A stretch of 64,000 nucleotides of DNA from Lachnospiraceae bacterium MD308 (GTDB taxonomy: Bacteria; Bacillota; Clostridia; Lachnospirales; Lachnospiraceae): positions 715,736 through 779,735 of the forward strand of contig KE159796.1 in the NCBI GenBank assembly GCA_000403475.2. The letters are read 5' to 3'. The notes beneath the pieces are model-generated. The model worked only from the letters and a program-made list of their open reading frames with translations, searched no databases and had not been told where the DNA came from. Within the stretch, counting starts at the first letter, position 1. Every line of letters starts with the position of its first letter. Shown here one piece after another: positions 25,489 to 34,285 of the stretch. Both the position numbers and the translations under genes were made by a program.

Positions 25489-26703
25489 ATGAATATTTGG
25501 TTGATAGACCATTATGCAGTTCCTACAAAATATTATCCGTTAGTACGACAAACTATATTTGCAAAGAAGTTTATGGAACGTGGACATTCTGTAAAGATAT
25601 TTGCTGCAAGCACTGTTCATAATTCAAATATAAATTTAGCTGGTAACAAGATATCAGAGGAAATTATAGAAGAAGGTGTTAATTATGTGATTATAAAATG
25701 CCATAATTATGAAGGGAACGGATTATCTAGAATAATGAATATGATTGAATTTGCAGTTAAATTACCAAACGTAACTATGAAATATGAAAAACCAGATGTA
25801 ATTATTTCTACATCTATGACGCTCTTTGCGTGTATCTCTGGATTATGGATTGGAAAAAGGCGTAAATGCAAAAAAATTGCTCAAATATCTGATTTGTGGC
25901 CGGAAACTATTATTGCATATGGTATGGCAAAGCGCAGAAACCCCGCAGTATTATTTTTGCGTATGATTGAAAAAAAGATTTATAAAATGGCTGATGATAT
26001 TATTTTTACAATGGAAGGTGCTTATGATTATATTATAGAACAAAAATGGGAGAAATTAATTCCAAAATCTAAAGTACATTATATTAATAATGGAATCGAT
26101 TTGGAAACATTTGATTTTAATAAAAAAACTTATTGTATTAATGATAACGAGTTACAAAATACAGAATTATTTAAAGTAGTATATGCCGGATCAATACGTA
26201 AAGTAAATAATTTAGGACTTCTTTTAGAAGTTGCAAAAAGAATTACTAATTCTAAAGTTGTTATTTTGATCTGGGGTGATGGTGATGAAAAAAAGGAGCT
26301 CGAAAGGCGTGTTAAGAAAGAACATATAAAAAATGTATTATTTAAAGGAAAGGTTCCCAAAAATTATATCCCATATATAACAAGTTGTGCTGATTTAAAT
26401 ATTGCACATAGCACAGAGTCTCCAATATTTCGATTTGGAATTAGCTTGAATAAGATTTTTGATTATTTTGCAGCAGGAAAACCGATTTTATGTGATTTTA
26501 GAGCAAAATATAATCCAGTAATAAAGTATAAGGCTGGGGTAGATGTTTCTGGAAAGAAAATACAGAAAATAGCAGATATAATAAATGAATTTTCCTGTAT
26601 GACTCAAGAAGAGTATGATACTTATTCTAAAAATGCGAGACATGCTGCAGAAATATATGATTTTGAACGGCTTACAGAAAAGATGATTCGAATTATTGAA
26701 TAA
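25489..26703 (+). CDS. Glycosyltransferase family 4 (WbuB-like)
   Basis: A 404-residue GT-B enzyme. The start at 25489 follows GAGGAGG and gives MNIWLIDHYAVPTKYY. The N domain shows ISTSMTLFACISGLWIG and ISDLWPETIIAYGM, typical of WbuB/L-fucosamine transferase-like enzymes. The C domain shows VVYAGSIRKVNNLGLLLE, IWGDGDEKKELE and an acidic ESPIFRFGISLNKIFDYFAAGKPI segment. Since it follows the initiating transferase, it may add the second sugar of the repeat. The 90 bases after it contain no gene. Confidence 0.88.
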   Translation: MNIWLIDHYAVPTKYYPLVRQTIFAKKFMERGHSVKIFAASTVHNSNINLAGNKISEEIIEEGVNYVIIKCHNYEGNGLSRIMNMIEFAVKLPNVTMKYEKPDVIISTSMTLFACISGLWIGKRRKCKKIAQISDLWPETIIAYGMAKRRNPAVLFLRMIEKKIYKMADDIIFTMEGAYDYIIEQKWEKLIPKSKVHYINNGIDLETFDFNKKTYCINDNELQNTELFKVVYAGSIRKVNNLGLLLEVAKRITNSKVVILIWGDGDEKKELERRVKKEHIKNVLFKGKVPKNYIPYITSCADLNIAHSTESPIFRFGISLNKIFDYFAAGKPILCDFRAKYNPVIKYKAGVDVSGKKIQKIADIINEFSCMTQEEYDTYSKNARHAAEIYDFERLTEKMIRIIE

Positions 26704-26793
26704 AGAAATAATTTAAATTTGCTGTATTAATTTCTAATTATATTTCTTTGAAATGGGATTATGAAAAGAACCAAGGAGAGTGAGAACATAGGA

Positions 26794-27876
26794 ATGAAGA
26801 TTCTAACAGTTGTCGGAGCAAGACCGCAATTTATTAAAGCAGCAGTGGTGTCGCGTGAGTTAAGAAAAAAGCATACGGAGGTTTTGGTACACACAGGTCA
26901 GCATTATGACTATAATATGTCCGATATCTTTTTTGAAGAATTGGATATTCCGAAACCGGATTATAATCTCGGGATTTCTGGAGGCAGTCATGGGCAGATG
27001 ACCGGGCAGATGCTGATAAAGATAGAAGAAGTTCTGCAGGCTGAAAAACCAGATATAGTTCTTTTGTATGGAGATACGAATTCGACGATGGCGGGGGCTC
27101 TGGCTGCGGTGAAACTTCAAATTCCGGCAGTTCATGTAGAGTCTGGAAATCGGCTTGGAACAAAAACGAATCCAGAGGAAGTGAACCGTATTGTTACAGA
27201 CCATGTATCGTCACTTCATCTGTGCTGTACGGAATCTGCTAAGAGATTTTTAGAAAAAGAGGGCATTTGCGATTCTGCGTTTGTAGTGGGAGACCCTATG
27301 TATGATGCGTTTTTATATTACTCTGAAAAGGTAGGAGACGAGCAGGGCGAGCAATTAATTGATTTATATGGAAATGAACTGACATTGCCGGATCATTACT
27401 ATTACATGACGTGCCATCGTGAGGAAAATGCAGGCTCGGACGAGCCCCTAATAGAGATACTGGGCGCAATGAACACTTTGGATTATGCCACAATTTATCC
27501 CGTTCATCCGAGAAATACAGAAAGGGTAAAACGTATTGTCAAAGAGTATGGTTTTACGAAGATTCTTTGCTGTAAGCCGGTGGGGTATCTGATGAGTGTG
27601 TATCTCGTCAACCATTGCGAAAAAATAGTGACGGACTCCGGAGGGTTGCAGCGGGAGGCGTTTTTCGCTAAGAAACAGTGTGTGACAGTTTTTGATTATG
27701 TTGTATGGCCTGAGACTATGAAGGATAACCGCAATCAGCTGGCAAAGCATGAAAAGACGGATATTTTGGCGAAACTTTCAAAAGAGCAGATACTGAAATC
27801 GGATAATAGTTTTGGTGATGGGTTTTCATATAAAAAGATTGTAAATAAGATCATGGAGTTAAAAAGGAGTAATTAA
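26794..27876 (+). CDS. UDP-N-acetylglucosamine 2-epimerase family (WecB/WbpI-like)
   Basis: About 360 residues of the non-hydrolysing UDP-sugar 2-epimerase family (GT-B fold). Signature sites: MKILTVVGARPQFIKAAVV, VLVHTGQHYDYNMSDIFF, YGDTNSTMAGALAA, HVESGNR, MTCHREENAG and TDSGGLQREAFFAK. Because the locus also has WbpA, B, D and E-type enzymes, the likely substrate is UDP-2,3-diacetamido-glucuronate, turned into the manno form (WbpI role), not plain UDP-GlcNAc. The frame opens at 26761, but MKILTVVGARPQ is the conserved start. Followed directly by the dehydrogenase gene. Confidence 0.9.
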   Translation: MKILTVVGARPQFIKAAVVSRELRKKHTEVLVHTGQHYDYNMSDIFFEELDIPKPDYNLGISGGSHGQMTGQMLIKIEEVLQAEKPDIVLLYGDTNSTMAGALAAVKLQIPAVHVESGNRLGTKTNPEEVNRIVTDHVSSLHLCCTESAKRFLEKEGICDSAFVVGDPMYDAFLYYSEKVGDEQGEQLIDLYGNELTLPDHYYYMTCHREENAGSDEPLIEILGAMNTLDYATIYPVHPRNTERVKRIVKEYGFTKILCCKPVGYLMSVYLVNHCEKIVTDSGGLQREAFFAKKQCVTVFDYVVWPETMKDNRNQLAKHEKTDILAKLSKEQILKSDNSFGDGFSYKKIVNKIMELKRSN

Positions 27877-27879
27877 GTG

Positions 27880-29193
27880 ATGAAGAACAAATTGATGGAA
27901 AAGATTCAGAACAAAGAAGTAAGGGTAGGTGTCGTTGGGCTCGGCTATGTAGGGCTGCCGCTTGCAGTGGAAAAAGCAAAGGCGGGATTTAAAACAATTG
28001 GCTTTGATGTGCAGTCTGAAAAAGTAGATTTGGTTAATTCCGGACACAATTATATTGGAGATGTTATAGATGATGATTTGAAAGCTTTGGTAGACGAGGG
28101 TATGCTGTCGGCAACGACAGATTTTAGCTTTATTAAGGATGTGGATTTTATTGCCATTTGTGTTCCGACTCCATTAGATCAGCATCAGCAGCCGGATATC
28201 AGCTATGTAAAAAATTCTACTATTGAGATATCAAAGTATCTTACCAAAGATACGATGGTAGTTCTGGAATCTACGACTTATCCGGGAACAACGGAAGAGT
28301 TAATCAAACCTCTGCTTGAAGGAGGATCTGGTTTGAAGTGCGGAGAAGATTTTTATCTTGGATTTTCACCGGAGAGAGTTGACCCGGGTAATGCAGTATA
28401 TAAGACAAAGAATACGCCGAAGGTTGTGGGAGCTATTGGAAAGGACGCTACAGAGGTAATCGCAGCGATGTATCGAACTGTTCTTGACAGTGATATACAT
28501 GAGGTCTCATCGCCTGCGATTGCAGAGATGGAAAAAATACTTGAAAATACTTACCGGAATATTAACATCGGTTTAATTAATGAGTTGGCGATTCTGTGTC
28601 ATAAGATGGATATTAATTTGTGGGAAGTTGTGGATGCCGCAAAAACAAAACCATATGGTTTTCAGGCATTTTATCCGGGTCCAGGGCTTGGAGGTCACTG
28701 TATTCCGCTTGATCCTTATTATTTGTCATGGAAAGCAAGAGAATATGGTTTCCACACATCTATGATTGAATCATCTATGATGATTAATGACAAGATGCCA
28801 GAATATTGTGTAGAGCGTGCGGGAAAAATTCTTAATCGCTTCAAGAAATCTCTGTATGGTTCTAAAGTTCTTGTGCTTGGAGTGGCGTATAAGCAGGATA
28901 TTGACGATTATAGGGAAAGTCCTGCCCTCAGGGTAATTGATGAACTGGAAGAGGAGGGGGCAAATGTAGAGTATTTTGATCCCTATATTCCGTCTTATCG
29001 TGAAAATGGAAAAGTAAAAGAGGGTATCCAGGAGATTAATCCTGATATTATAGCGTCTTATGACATTATTGTTGTTACGGCGGCACATACAAATATTGAT
29101 TATGACATGGTGCAGCAAAATGCAAAGGCGATATTTGATACAAAGAATGTAATGAAAAATATTGGAAACAGGGATAATATTGAGGTGCTGTAA
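27880..29193 (+). CDS. UDP-N-acetyl-glucosamine/mannosamine 6-dehydrogenase (WbpA/WecC family)
   Basis: About 437 residues of the nucleotide-sugar dehydrogenase family, NAD-dependent oxidation of C6 to a carboxylate. It carries VGVVGLGYVGLPLAVEKA at the N terminus, CVPTPLD, ESTTYPGTTEE, FSPERVDPGN, and the catalytic cysteine in GPGLGGHCIPLDPYYL; the C-terminal domain has GVAYKQDIDDYRESPALRV. AAAGGAG at 27862 favours the ATG at 27880 over the adjacent GTG. The stop overlaps the next ATG by one base. In the WbpABDEI scheme it makes UDP-GlcNAcA. Confidence 0.93.
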   Translation: MKNKLMEKIQNKEVRVGVVGLGYVGLPLAVEKAKAGFKTIGFDVQSEKVDLVNSGHNYIGDVIDDDLKALVDEGMLSATTDFSFIKDVDFIAICVPTPLDQHQQPDISYVKNSTIEISKYLTKDTMVVLESTTYPGTTEELIKPLLEGGSGLKCGEDFYLGFSPERVDPGNAVYKTKNTPKVVGAIGKDATEVIAAMYRTVLDSDIHEVSSPAIAEMEKILENTYRNINIGLINELAILCHKMDINLWEVVDAAKTKPYGFQAFYPGPGLGGHCIPLDPYYLSWKAREYGFHTSMIESSMMINDKMPEYCVERAGKILNRFKKSLYGSKVLVLGVAYKQDIDDYRESPALRVIDELEEEGANVEYFDPYIPSYRENGKVKEGIQEINPDIIASYDIIVVTAAHTNIDYDMVQQNAKAIFDTKNVMKNIGNRDNIEVL

Positions 29194-29756
29194 TGAAAGG
29201 CTATTTTGTACATGAAACTAGTGTAATTGATGATAATGTCAAGATAGGAGACGGTACAAAGGTCTGGCATTTTTCACATGTGCAGTCGGGAGCTGTCATC
29301 GGGAATAACTGTTCGTTTGGGCAGAATGTAAATATCAGCAATAACGTTAAAATTGGCGATGGATGTAAGGTGCAGAACAATGTCTCTCTTTATGAGGGAG
29401 TGGAGCTTGAGGATTATGTGTTCTGCGGTCCGTCTATGGTGTTTACAAATGATCTTACCCCAAGAGCAAAATACCCGAAGGGCTCTGCCGGATATAAAAA
29501 GACGGTTCTTCATACCGGGGCTACAGTAGGGGCTAATGCGACAGTCGTATGCGGGCATAATCTCGGGAAATGCTCAATGGTAGCGGCTGGAGCAGTTGTG
29601 ACAAGAGATGTTCCGGATTATGCGCTTGTTGCCGGGGTTCCGGCAAAGCAGATAGGATGGGTTTGTGAATGCGGCGAGAGATTGCAAGACGACTTTGAAT
29701 GTAAGGCGTGTGGGCGAAAATATCAGATAAGTGATGAAAAATTAGAAGAAATTTAG
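29193..29756 (+). CDS. UDP-3-amino-sugar N-acetyltransferase (WbpD-like, left-handed beta helix)
   Basis: A 187-residue hexapeptide-repeat acyltransferase. Isoleucine/valine-rich hexads run from residue 8 to 140 (VIDDNVKIGDGTKVWHFSHV, VIGNNCSFGQNV, VQNNVSLYEGVELED, ATVGANATVVCGHNLG, MVAAGAVVTRDVPDYALVAG). A short C-terminal zinc-ribbon-like piece with CEC...CKAC follows (residues 156-172). WbpD enzymes acetylate the 3-amino group of UDP-GlcNAc3NA using acetyl-CoA. It overlaps the dehydrogenase gene by one base and precedes the WbpB-like gene, as expected for the UDP-ManNAc3NAcA pathway. Confidence 0.9.
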   Translation: MKGYFVHETSVIDDNVKIGDGTKVWHFSHVQSGAVIGNNCSFGQNVNISNNVKIGDGCKVQNNVSLYEGVELEDYVFCGPSMVFTNDLTPRAKYPKGSAGYKKTVLHTGATVGANATVVCGHNLGKCSMVAAGAVVTRDVPDYALVAGVPAKQIGWVCECGERLQDDFECKACGRKYQISDEKLEEI

Positions 29757-29774
29757 TACAGAGGGGGTTTTATT

Positions 29775-30848
29775 ATGAAATATGCATTAATTGGATGTGG
29801 CAGGATTTCGACAAATCATATAAAAGCGGCGGTAAATAATCATTTAGAGATTGTAGGTGTGTGCGATATTCTTCCGGAAAAAATGGAAGAGATTTTGGAA
29901 AGGTATGAATTAAAAGAAGATGCATCCATTCATCGTTATATGGACTATAAGGAACTTCTTGAAAAGGAAACTCCGGATCTGGTAAGTATTGCTACGGAAA
30001 GTGGAAATCATGCGGAGATTGCATTATATTGTATAGACAAAGGTGTGCATGTTATTATAGAAAAGCCTATGGCAATGAGTATAGAAGATGCGAATAAAAT
30101 CATTGAATTATCCGAAAAGAGGAATGTTAAAGTATCTGCATGCCACCAAAATCGTTTTAATATAGCTGTTCAGGAATTACGAAGAGCGATTGAAAGCGGT
30201 AGATTCGGAAAAATTTCACATGGCTCTATTCATGTGCGCTGGAACCGGAATCAAGGGTACTATGATCAGGCGTCGTGGCGCGGAACATGGGCGCAGGACG
30301 GCGGCGCGCTTATGAACCAGTGTATTCATGGAATAGACCTTCTTCGTTGGATGATGGGAGATGAGGTAGAGGAAATATATGGCGTGACAAGACAGCAGTT
30401 CCATGACTATCTGGAGGCTGAGGATATAGGAATGGCGGTTGTTAAGTTCAAAAATGGGGCAATTGGCACAATTGAAGGTACTACGAATGTTTATCCGAAG
30501 AATCTGGAGGAGACTCTGTATATTTTCGGCGAGAATGGTACAGTTAAAATCGGTGGAACCTCTACAAATAATATAGATGTATGGGATTTTGCTGATGAGA
30601 CGGAGGAAGATGTTAAGAATAAAGGGTTAGAAGAGGCTACAAGTAATGTGTATGGCAATGGTCATACAAGTTTGTTCGCAGATGTGATGGATGCGATTGA
30701 AAATGACAGAAAACCCTATGTGGATGCAGTGGCGGGCAGAAATGCGTTGGAGATGATTTTGTCTATATATAAGAGTCAGAAGACAGGGCAACCTGTGAAA
30801 TTACCTTTAGAAGAATTCGCAAGTATTGATATGATAGGAGAATTTTAA
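29775..30848 (+). CDS. Gfo/Idh/MocA oxidoreductase (WbpB-like UDP-GlcNAcA 3-dehydrogenase)
   Basis: A 357-residue NAD-dependent dehydrogenase. The Rossmann domain shows YALIGCGRISTNHIKAAV and IEKPMAMSIEDANKI with the conserved EKP lysine; the C-terminal alpha/beta domain carries SACHQNRFN and GGALMNQCIHGIDLLRWMMG. WbpB enzymes oxidise C3 of UDP-GlcNAcA before transamination by WbpE. The partner aminotransferase is at 38112, several genes away. GAGGGGG precedes the ATG. It overlaps the next glycosyltransferase by one base. Confidence 0.9.
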   Translation: MKYALIGCGRISTNHIKAAVNNHLEIVGVCDILPEKMEEILERYELKEDASIHRYMDYKELLEKETPDLVSIATESGNHAEIALYCIDKGVHVIIEKPMAMSIEDANKIIELSEKRNVKVSACHQNRFNIAVQELRRAIESGRFGKISHGSIHVRWNRNQGYYDQASWRGTWAQDGGALMNQCIHGIDLLRWMMGDEVEEIYGVTRQQFHDYLEAEDIGMAVVKFKNGAIGTIEGTTNVYPKNLEETLYIFGENGTVKIGGTSTNNIDVWDFADETEEDVKNKGLEEATSNVYGNGHTSLFADVMDAIENDRKPYVDAVAGRNALEMILSIYKSQKTGQPVKLPLEEFASIDMIGEF

Positions 30849-31960
30849 TGATAAAAGTTTGCCATGTTACAAGTGCACATCATAGGTATGATGTGAGAGT
30901 GTTTAGAAAAGAATGTGCTACGTTGGCAAAAGCCGGATATGATTGTTATCTGCTAGTAAATGATACACTTAAGGACGAGATTAATGAAGGTGTAAAAATT
31001 AGGTCCACTGGGTTTATGCCAAGTTCAAGGAAAGAAAGATTTTTAAAATCTCATAAATATCTCTTAAAGAAAATGACAGATATAGACGCAGATATTTATC
31101 ATTTTCACGATCCTGACTTATTATCCTTGGCATCAAAGATGAAAAAACGTGGAAAAAAGGTGATTTTTGATTTCCATGAAAATGTTTCTGAGCAAATAAA
31201 GGATAAAGAATGGATTCCGAGTATTATTAGGAATTTTATTAGAGTGGCATATGACCAATATGAAAAGTTTTATGCTAAAAAATTTAATTGTTTGATAACA
31301 GTCTCTCCTAATATTGTTGAAAAGTTAAAAAAAGAAAACAAAAATGTATTTATGGTTACTAATTATCCGATTGTAGACAACGTTTTTAAAGAGCCAGAAT
31401 TTAAAAAAAAGAATGTGTGCTTTGCGGGAGGTATTAGTGAGCAGTGGTGTCATGAATCAATTCTGGATGCAATAAAAGATATTCATGGCTGCAGATATAT
31501 TTTGGCTGGAAATGCGGATAATAATTACATGGAAAAATTGAAAAGGAAACTTGCATGGGAAAAAACAGAGTATCTTGGGAAAATTGAATTTGAAAAAGTG
31601 AAAGATATATATGCTGATTCAATGGCAGGGCTTGCACTTAATATCTCATCGCAGGTTGGAAAAACGGGAACGCTGGGTAATACTAAACTGTTTGAGTTTA
31701 TGCTTGCGGGTATCCCGGTTATTTGCAGTGACAATGAGCTGTGGAAAAAAATCATAGATGAAAACAAGTGCGGAGTAGTAGTTAATCCGGGTAATGTTCA
31801 TGATATAAAAGATGCTATAGAATATGTAGTGAATAATGCAGAAGATGCAAAAAAAATGGGCATGAATGGAAGAAAAGCAGCTATTGAAAAATTTAATTGG
31901 TCGAAAGAGGCTCAAAAATTATGTAAACTGTATTTCCAGTTGGAAAAGCACATAAGTTGA
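30848..31960 (+). CDS. Glycosyltransferase family 4
   Basis: A 370-residue GT-B enzyme. The N domain reads VCHVTSAHHRYDVRVFRKEC, then DIYHFHDPDLLSLASKMKK and VIFDFHENVSEQI. The C domain has VCFAGGISEQWCHESIL, RYILAGNADNNY and GTLGNTKLFEFMLAGIPVICSD in the nucleotide-sugar position. A candidate for adding the diacetamido-mannuronate or its acceptor sugar, because it is directly coupled (one-base overlap) to the WbpB-like gene. Donor specificity cannot be read from sequence. Confidence 0.88.
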   Translation: MIKVCHVTSAHHRYDVRVFRKECATLAKAGYDCYLLVNDTLKDEINEGVKIRSTGFMPSSRKERFLKSHKYLLKKMTDIDADIYHFHDPDLLSLASKMKKRGKKVIFDFHENVSEQIKDKEWIPSIIRNFIRVAYDQYEKFYAKKFNCLITVSPNIVEKLKKENKNVFMVTNYPIVDNVFKEPEFKKKNVCFAGGISEQWCHESILDAIKDIHGCRYILAGNADNNYMEKLKRKLAWEKTEYLGKIEFEKVKDIYADSMAGLALNISSQVGKTGTLGNTKLFEFMLAGIPVICSDNELWKKIIDENKCGVVVNPGNVHDIKDAIEYVVNNAEDAKKMGMNGRKAAIEKFNWSKEAQKLCKLYFQLEKHIS

Positions 31961-31991
31961 TTCAAAATGTAGAATAACAGGAGTAATATAC

Positions 31992-33302
31992 ATGGAATAT
32001 ATTTTGCGAAAATATGATGATTATGTCACTAAAATATGCAGTCCATTTTCTAATTTTCTTATACAGGTGATTTGTTTTATAGTTTATAAGATAATGGTTG
32101 ATGTTATATATGTAATGTATTTGGGTAAAACATCAGGATACGGAATTGAGATTTCTGTGATTAATATTTTAAGTGGATATTTGGCTGTTTTGCTTTTTTC
32201 TTATTTTATAGTTAAATTTTGTGAGAATCTGGCTGCCTCTTCGCTTATTATGATAGTTATTAACATGATTTATTTCGTTCCAATAACTACTTTTTGTGGA
32301 TTTGGGCTTGGGAGTAGCAGTTTTCTGTTTTTTTCTATATTATTTTGGGTGTTCTTGTCAGTCTTTCAAACATTTATTCCATGTGTTTCTTTGCAGAGGG
32401 GAGATTCTTCTGTAATAAACAAGTTATTTTATGCGCTTTATATTATGATGTTTGCCCTTACAATTTTTATTTCGTATAAGTATACTGGGTTTAGAATAAT
32501 TACAAGCTTACTGGATGTGTATGAAACGCGTGCAGAAGCTGCGGCATATGATATCCCAGTATGGATGTCTTATGTCCAGCACTTTTCGACGATAATAATA
32601 CCGATGTTGATTTTAATTGCATTGGGGAAAAAAAAATATTTGTTTGTAATTGCTGGTTGTTTTTTGCTTTTATTAAATTTTTCTTTTGCAGGACATAAAA
32701 GTGTCTTGTTTATGGGTATATTACTTATTTTAGGACATATTTTTTGGCGGGAAGAAATGATATGTATGATTATGCCTGGTGGAATATTTCTTGGTCTAAT
32801 AGGATTGCTAGAATATATTTTTGCTAATCATGCTTACGTAATAAGCTATTTTTTTAGAAGGCAGGGATATGATTTGGCACGGCTGTCTAATGAATATTAT
32901 AAATATTTCATGCATAATCCAACAGAAATTTTCAGAGGTACATTTTTAGGTAAAATAGGGTTTGAAAGTCCTTACAAATTACCTATAGCAAAAGTAATAG
33001 GAAATAATTATGAGTCACAAATTATAAATTGCAATAATGGGTTGTTAGCAGACGTTTGGTCTCACTTGGGAGGGGTAGGAATAGTAATTATGCCTCTAAT
33101 TCTTATTGTTTGTTTTCGACTGTTTGATTTAGTGACTGATAAAATCAATTCAAGGTGTTTTATAGGGTTAGCAATATATTATGCCGTTATGTTTTGCAAT
33201 ACAACGTGGAGTACTGTATTATTAACCCATGGATTTTTAATTATGTGTGTATTGTTTTTCTTGTTTCCAAGAGAAAGGGAAGGTAAGTGTGAAAAGAAAT
33301 GA
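31992..33302 (+). CDS. O-antigen/polysaccharide polymerase-like membrane protein (Wzy-type)
   Basis: A 436-residue protein with about eleven to twelve hydrophobic helices, beginning YILRKYDDYVTKICSPFSNFLIQVI. A large loop at about residues 285-355 (FFRRQGYDLARLSNEYYKYF..., NNYESQIINCNNGLLADVWSHLGG) fits the external catalytic loop of Wzy proteins, including the G-x-x-S/N-x-GLLAD...G pattern seen in many oligosaccharide repeat polymerases. Overlaps the following two-helix gene by four bases. This is the second polymerase-like protein of the locus, so two polymers or a polymerase plus a ligase are possible. Confidence 0.8.
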   Translation: MEYILRKYDDYVTKICSPFSNFLIQVICFIVYKIMVDVIYVMYLGKTSGYGIEISVINILSGYLAVLLFSYFIVKFCENLAASSLIMIVINMIYFVPITTFCGFGLGSSSFLFFSILFWVFLSVFQTFIPCVSLQRGDSSVINKLFYALYIMMFALTIFISYKYTGFRIITSLLDVYETRAEAAAYDIPVWMSYVQHFSTIIIPMLILIALGKKKYLFVIAGCFLLLLNFSFAGHKSVLFMGILLILGHIFWREEMICMIMPGGIFLGLIGLLEYIFANHAYVISYFFRRQGYDLARLSNEYYKYFMHNPTEIFRGTFLGKIGFESPYKLPIAKVIGNNYESQIINCNNGLLADVWSHLGGVGIVIMPLILIVCFRLFDLVTDKINSRCFIGLAIYYAVMFCNTTWSTVLLTHGFLIMCVLFFLFPREREGKCEKK

Positions 33303-34285
33303 AAAGAGTAGAATATTCGATAAATGAAATACAGTATAACCTGAAAAAAAATATTAAGAGTATGATAGTCGTTTTTGCATTTATCTTTTTGACAGGAAGT
33401 TGTGTAGGGATAGTGAAAAATATGAATTATGGACAGCAAGAGTTTACATTAGATGATACAATTGTTGAGACAGTTGATTTTAGTAGCTTTACGGAGGATG
33501 AAAGATATTATTACAATGCGTTTTCTGAGCTAAAAAACAAATATAATGCATTAAATGCATATGCATTATATTTGAGGCAAGTTGATATGAGCAATGAAAG
33601 TTCTAATAAATTAGCTTTATTTATTGATGATTTATCGCAGTTTAAACAGGCGAATTTTGACAAATTAGCAGGTTTTTATACTTATAATACTCCGATTATT
33701 TGTGATGATATGCCTAAAGCAGAGGAATTTATAAAGTATAACATAGGACAAAATGAACGAAAAATAGCTGCTAGTGATAAAAGTATTGAAAGATTAAATA
33801 ACCATTCTTTTTCTAAGATTTTTATCCAATCTTCAGAAGCCAAGGAATTAGAAAAGATTCAGTCGGCGGAAAATGAAAAAGAGTTCTGGGAACGACAGTT
33901 AAACATGATACATTCTGCTAATTTGAACGAAATTGAAAAAATTAATGAAAATATGGATCAACTGTTGCAGAATGCAGAATGGGAATTAAATGGTTTAGTT
34001 TCTTTATTTAATAAATTTATTATAGATATAGAAGAACAGGAACAATATGATATTGTGTATAATAAATATCTATTGAAATCATATTTGACCGTGGCAGGGG
34101 TCACAGGCGAGCTTTCAGAGGAAGATATTATGAACAATAGAAGAAATAGTGCGGTCATATATGCAAAGAGCATAGCCGGACTTGATATGGCTAAAGAGAG
34201 AGTTTTTTCTTTTTTAACTTTTTTTATGTTATTTGGTGTAACGGTTGCATTTTTATATGGCTTTTTTTATAAGGTAAAAAAATGA
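33299..34285 (+). CDS. Two-helix Wzz-like membrane protein
   Basis: A 328-residue protein with one N-terminal helix (about residues 20-40, IKSMIVVFAFIFLTGSCVGIV), a long extracytoplasmic, largely helical region with predicted coiled-coil (ERKIAASDKSIERLNNHSF, KIQSAENEKEFWERQLNMI), and a C-terminal helix (about 302-322). This is a Wzz-like topology with almost no cytoplasmic part, and no clear sequence motif. It sits between a polymerase and a flippase and overlaps both by four bases, so a chain-length or assembly role is likely. It is distinct from the Wzz-like protein at 18325. Confidence 0.7.
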   Translation: MKRVEYSINEIQYNLKKNIKSMIVVFAFIFLTGSCVGIVKNMNYGQQEFTLDDTIVETVDFSSFTEDERYYYNAFSELKNKYNALNAYALYLRQVDMSNESSNKLALFIDDLSQFKQANFDKLAGFYTYNTPIICDDMPKAEEFIKYNIGQNERKIAASDKSIERLNNHSFSKIFIQSSEAKELEKIQSAENEKEFWERQLNMIHSANLNEIEKINENMDQLLQNAEWELNGLVSLFNKFIIDIEEQEQYDIVYNKYLLKSYLTVAGVTGELSEEDIMNNRRNSAVIYAKSIAGLDMAKERVFSFLTFFMLFGVTVAFLYGFFYKVKK

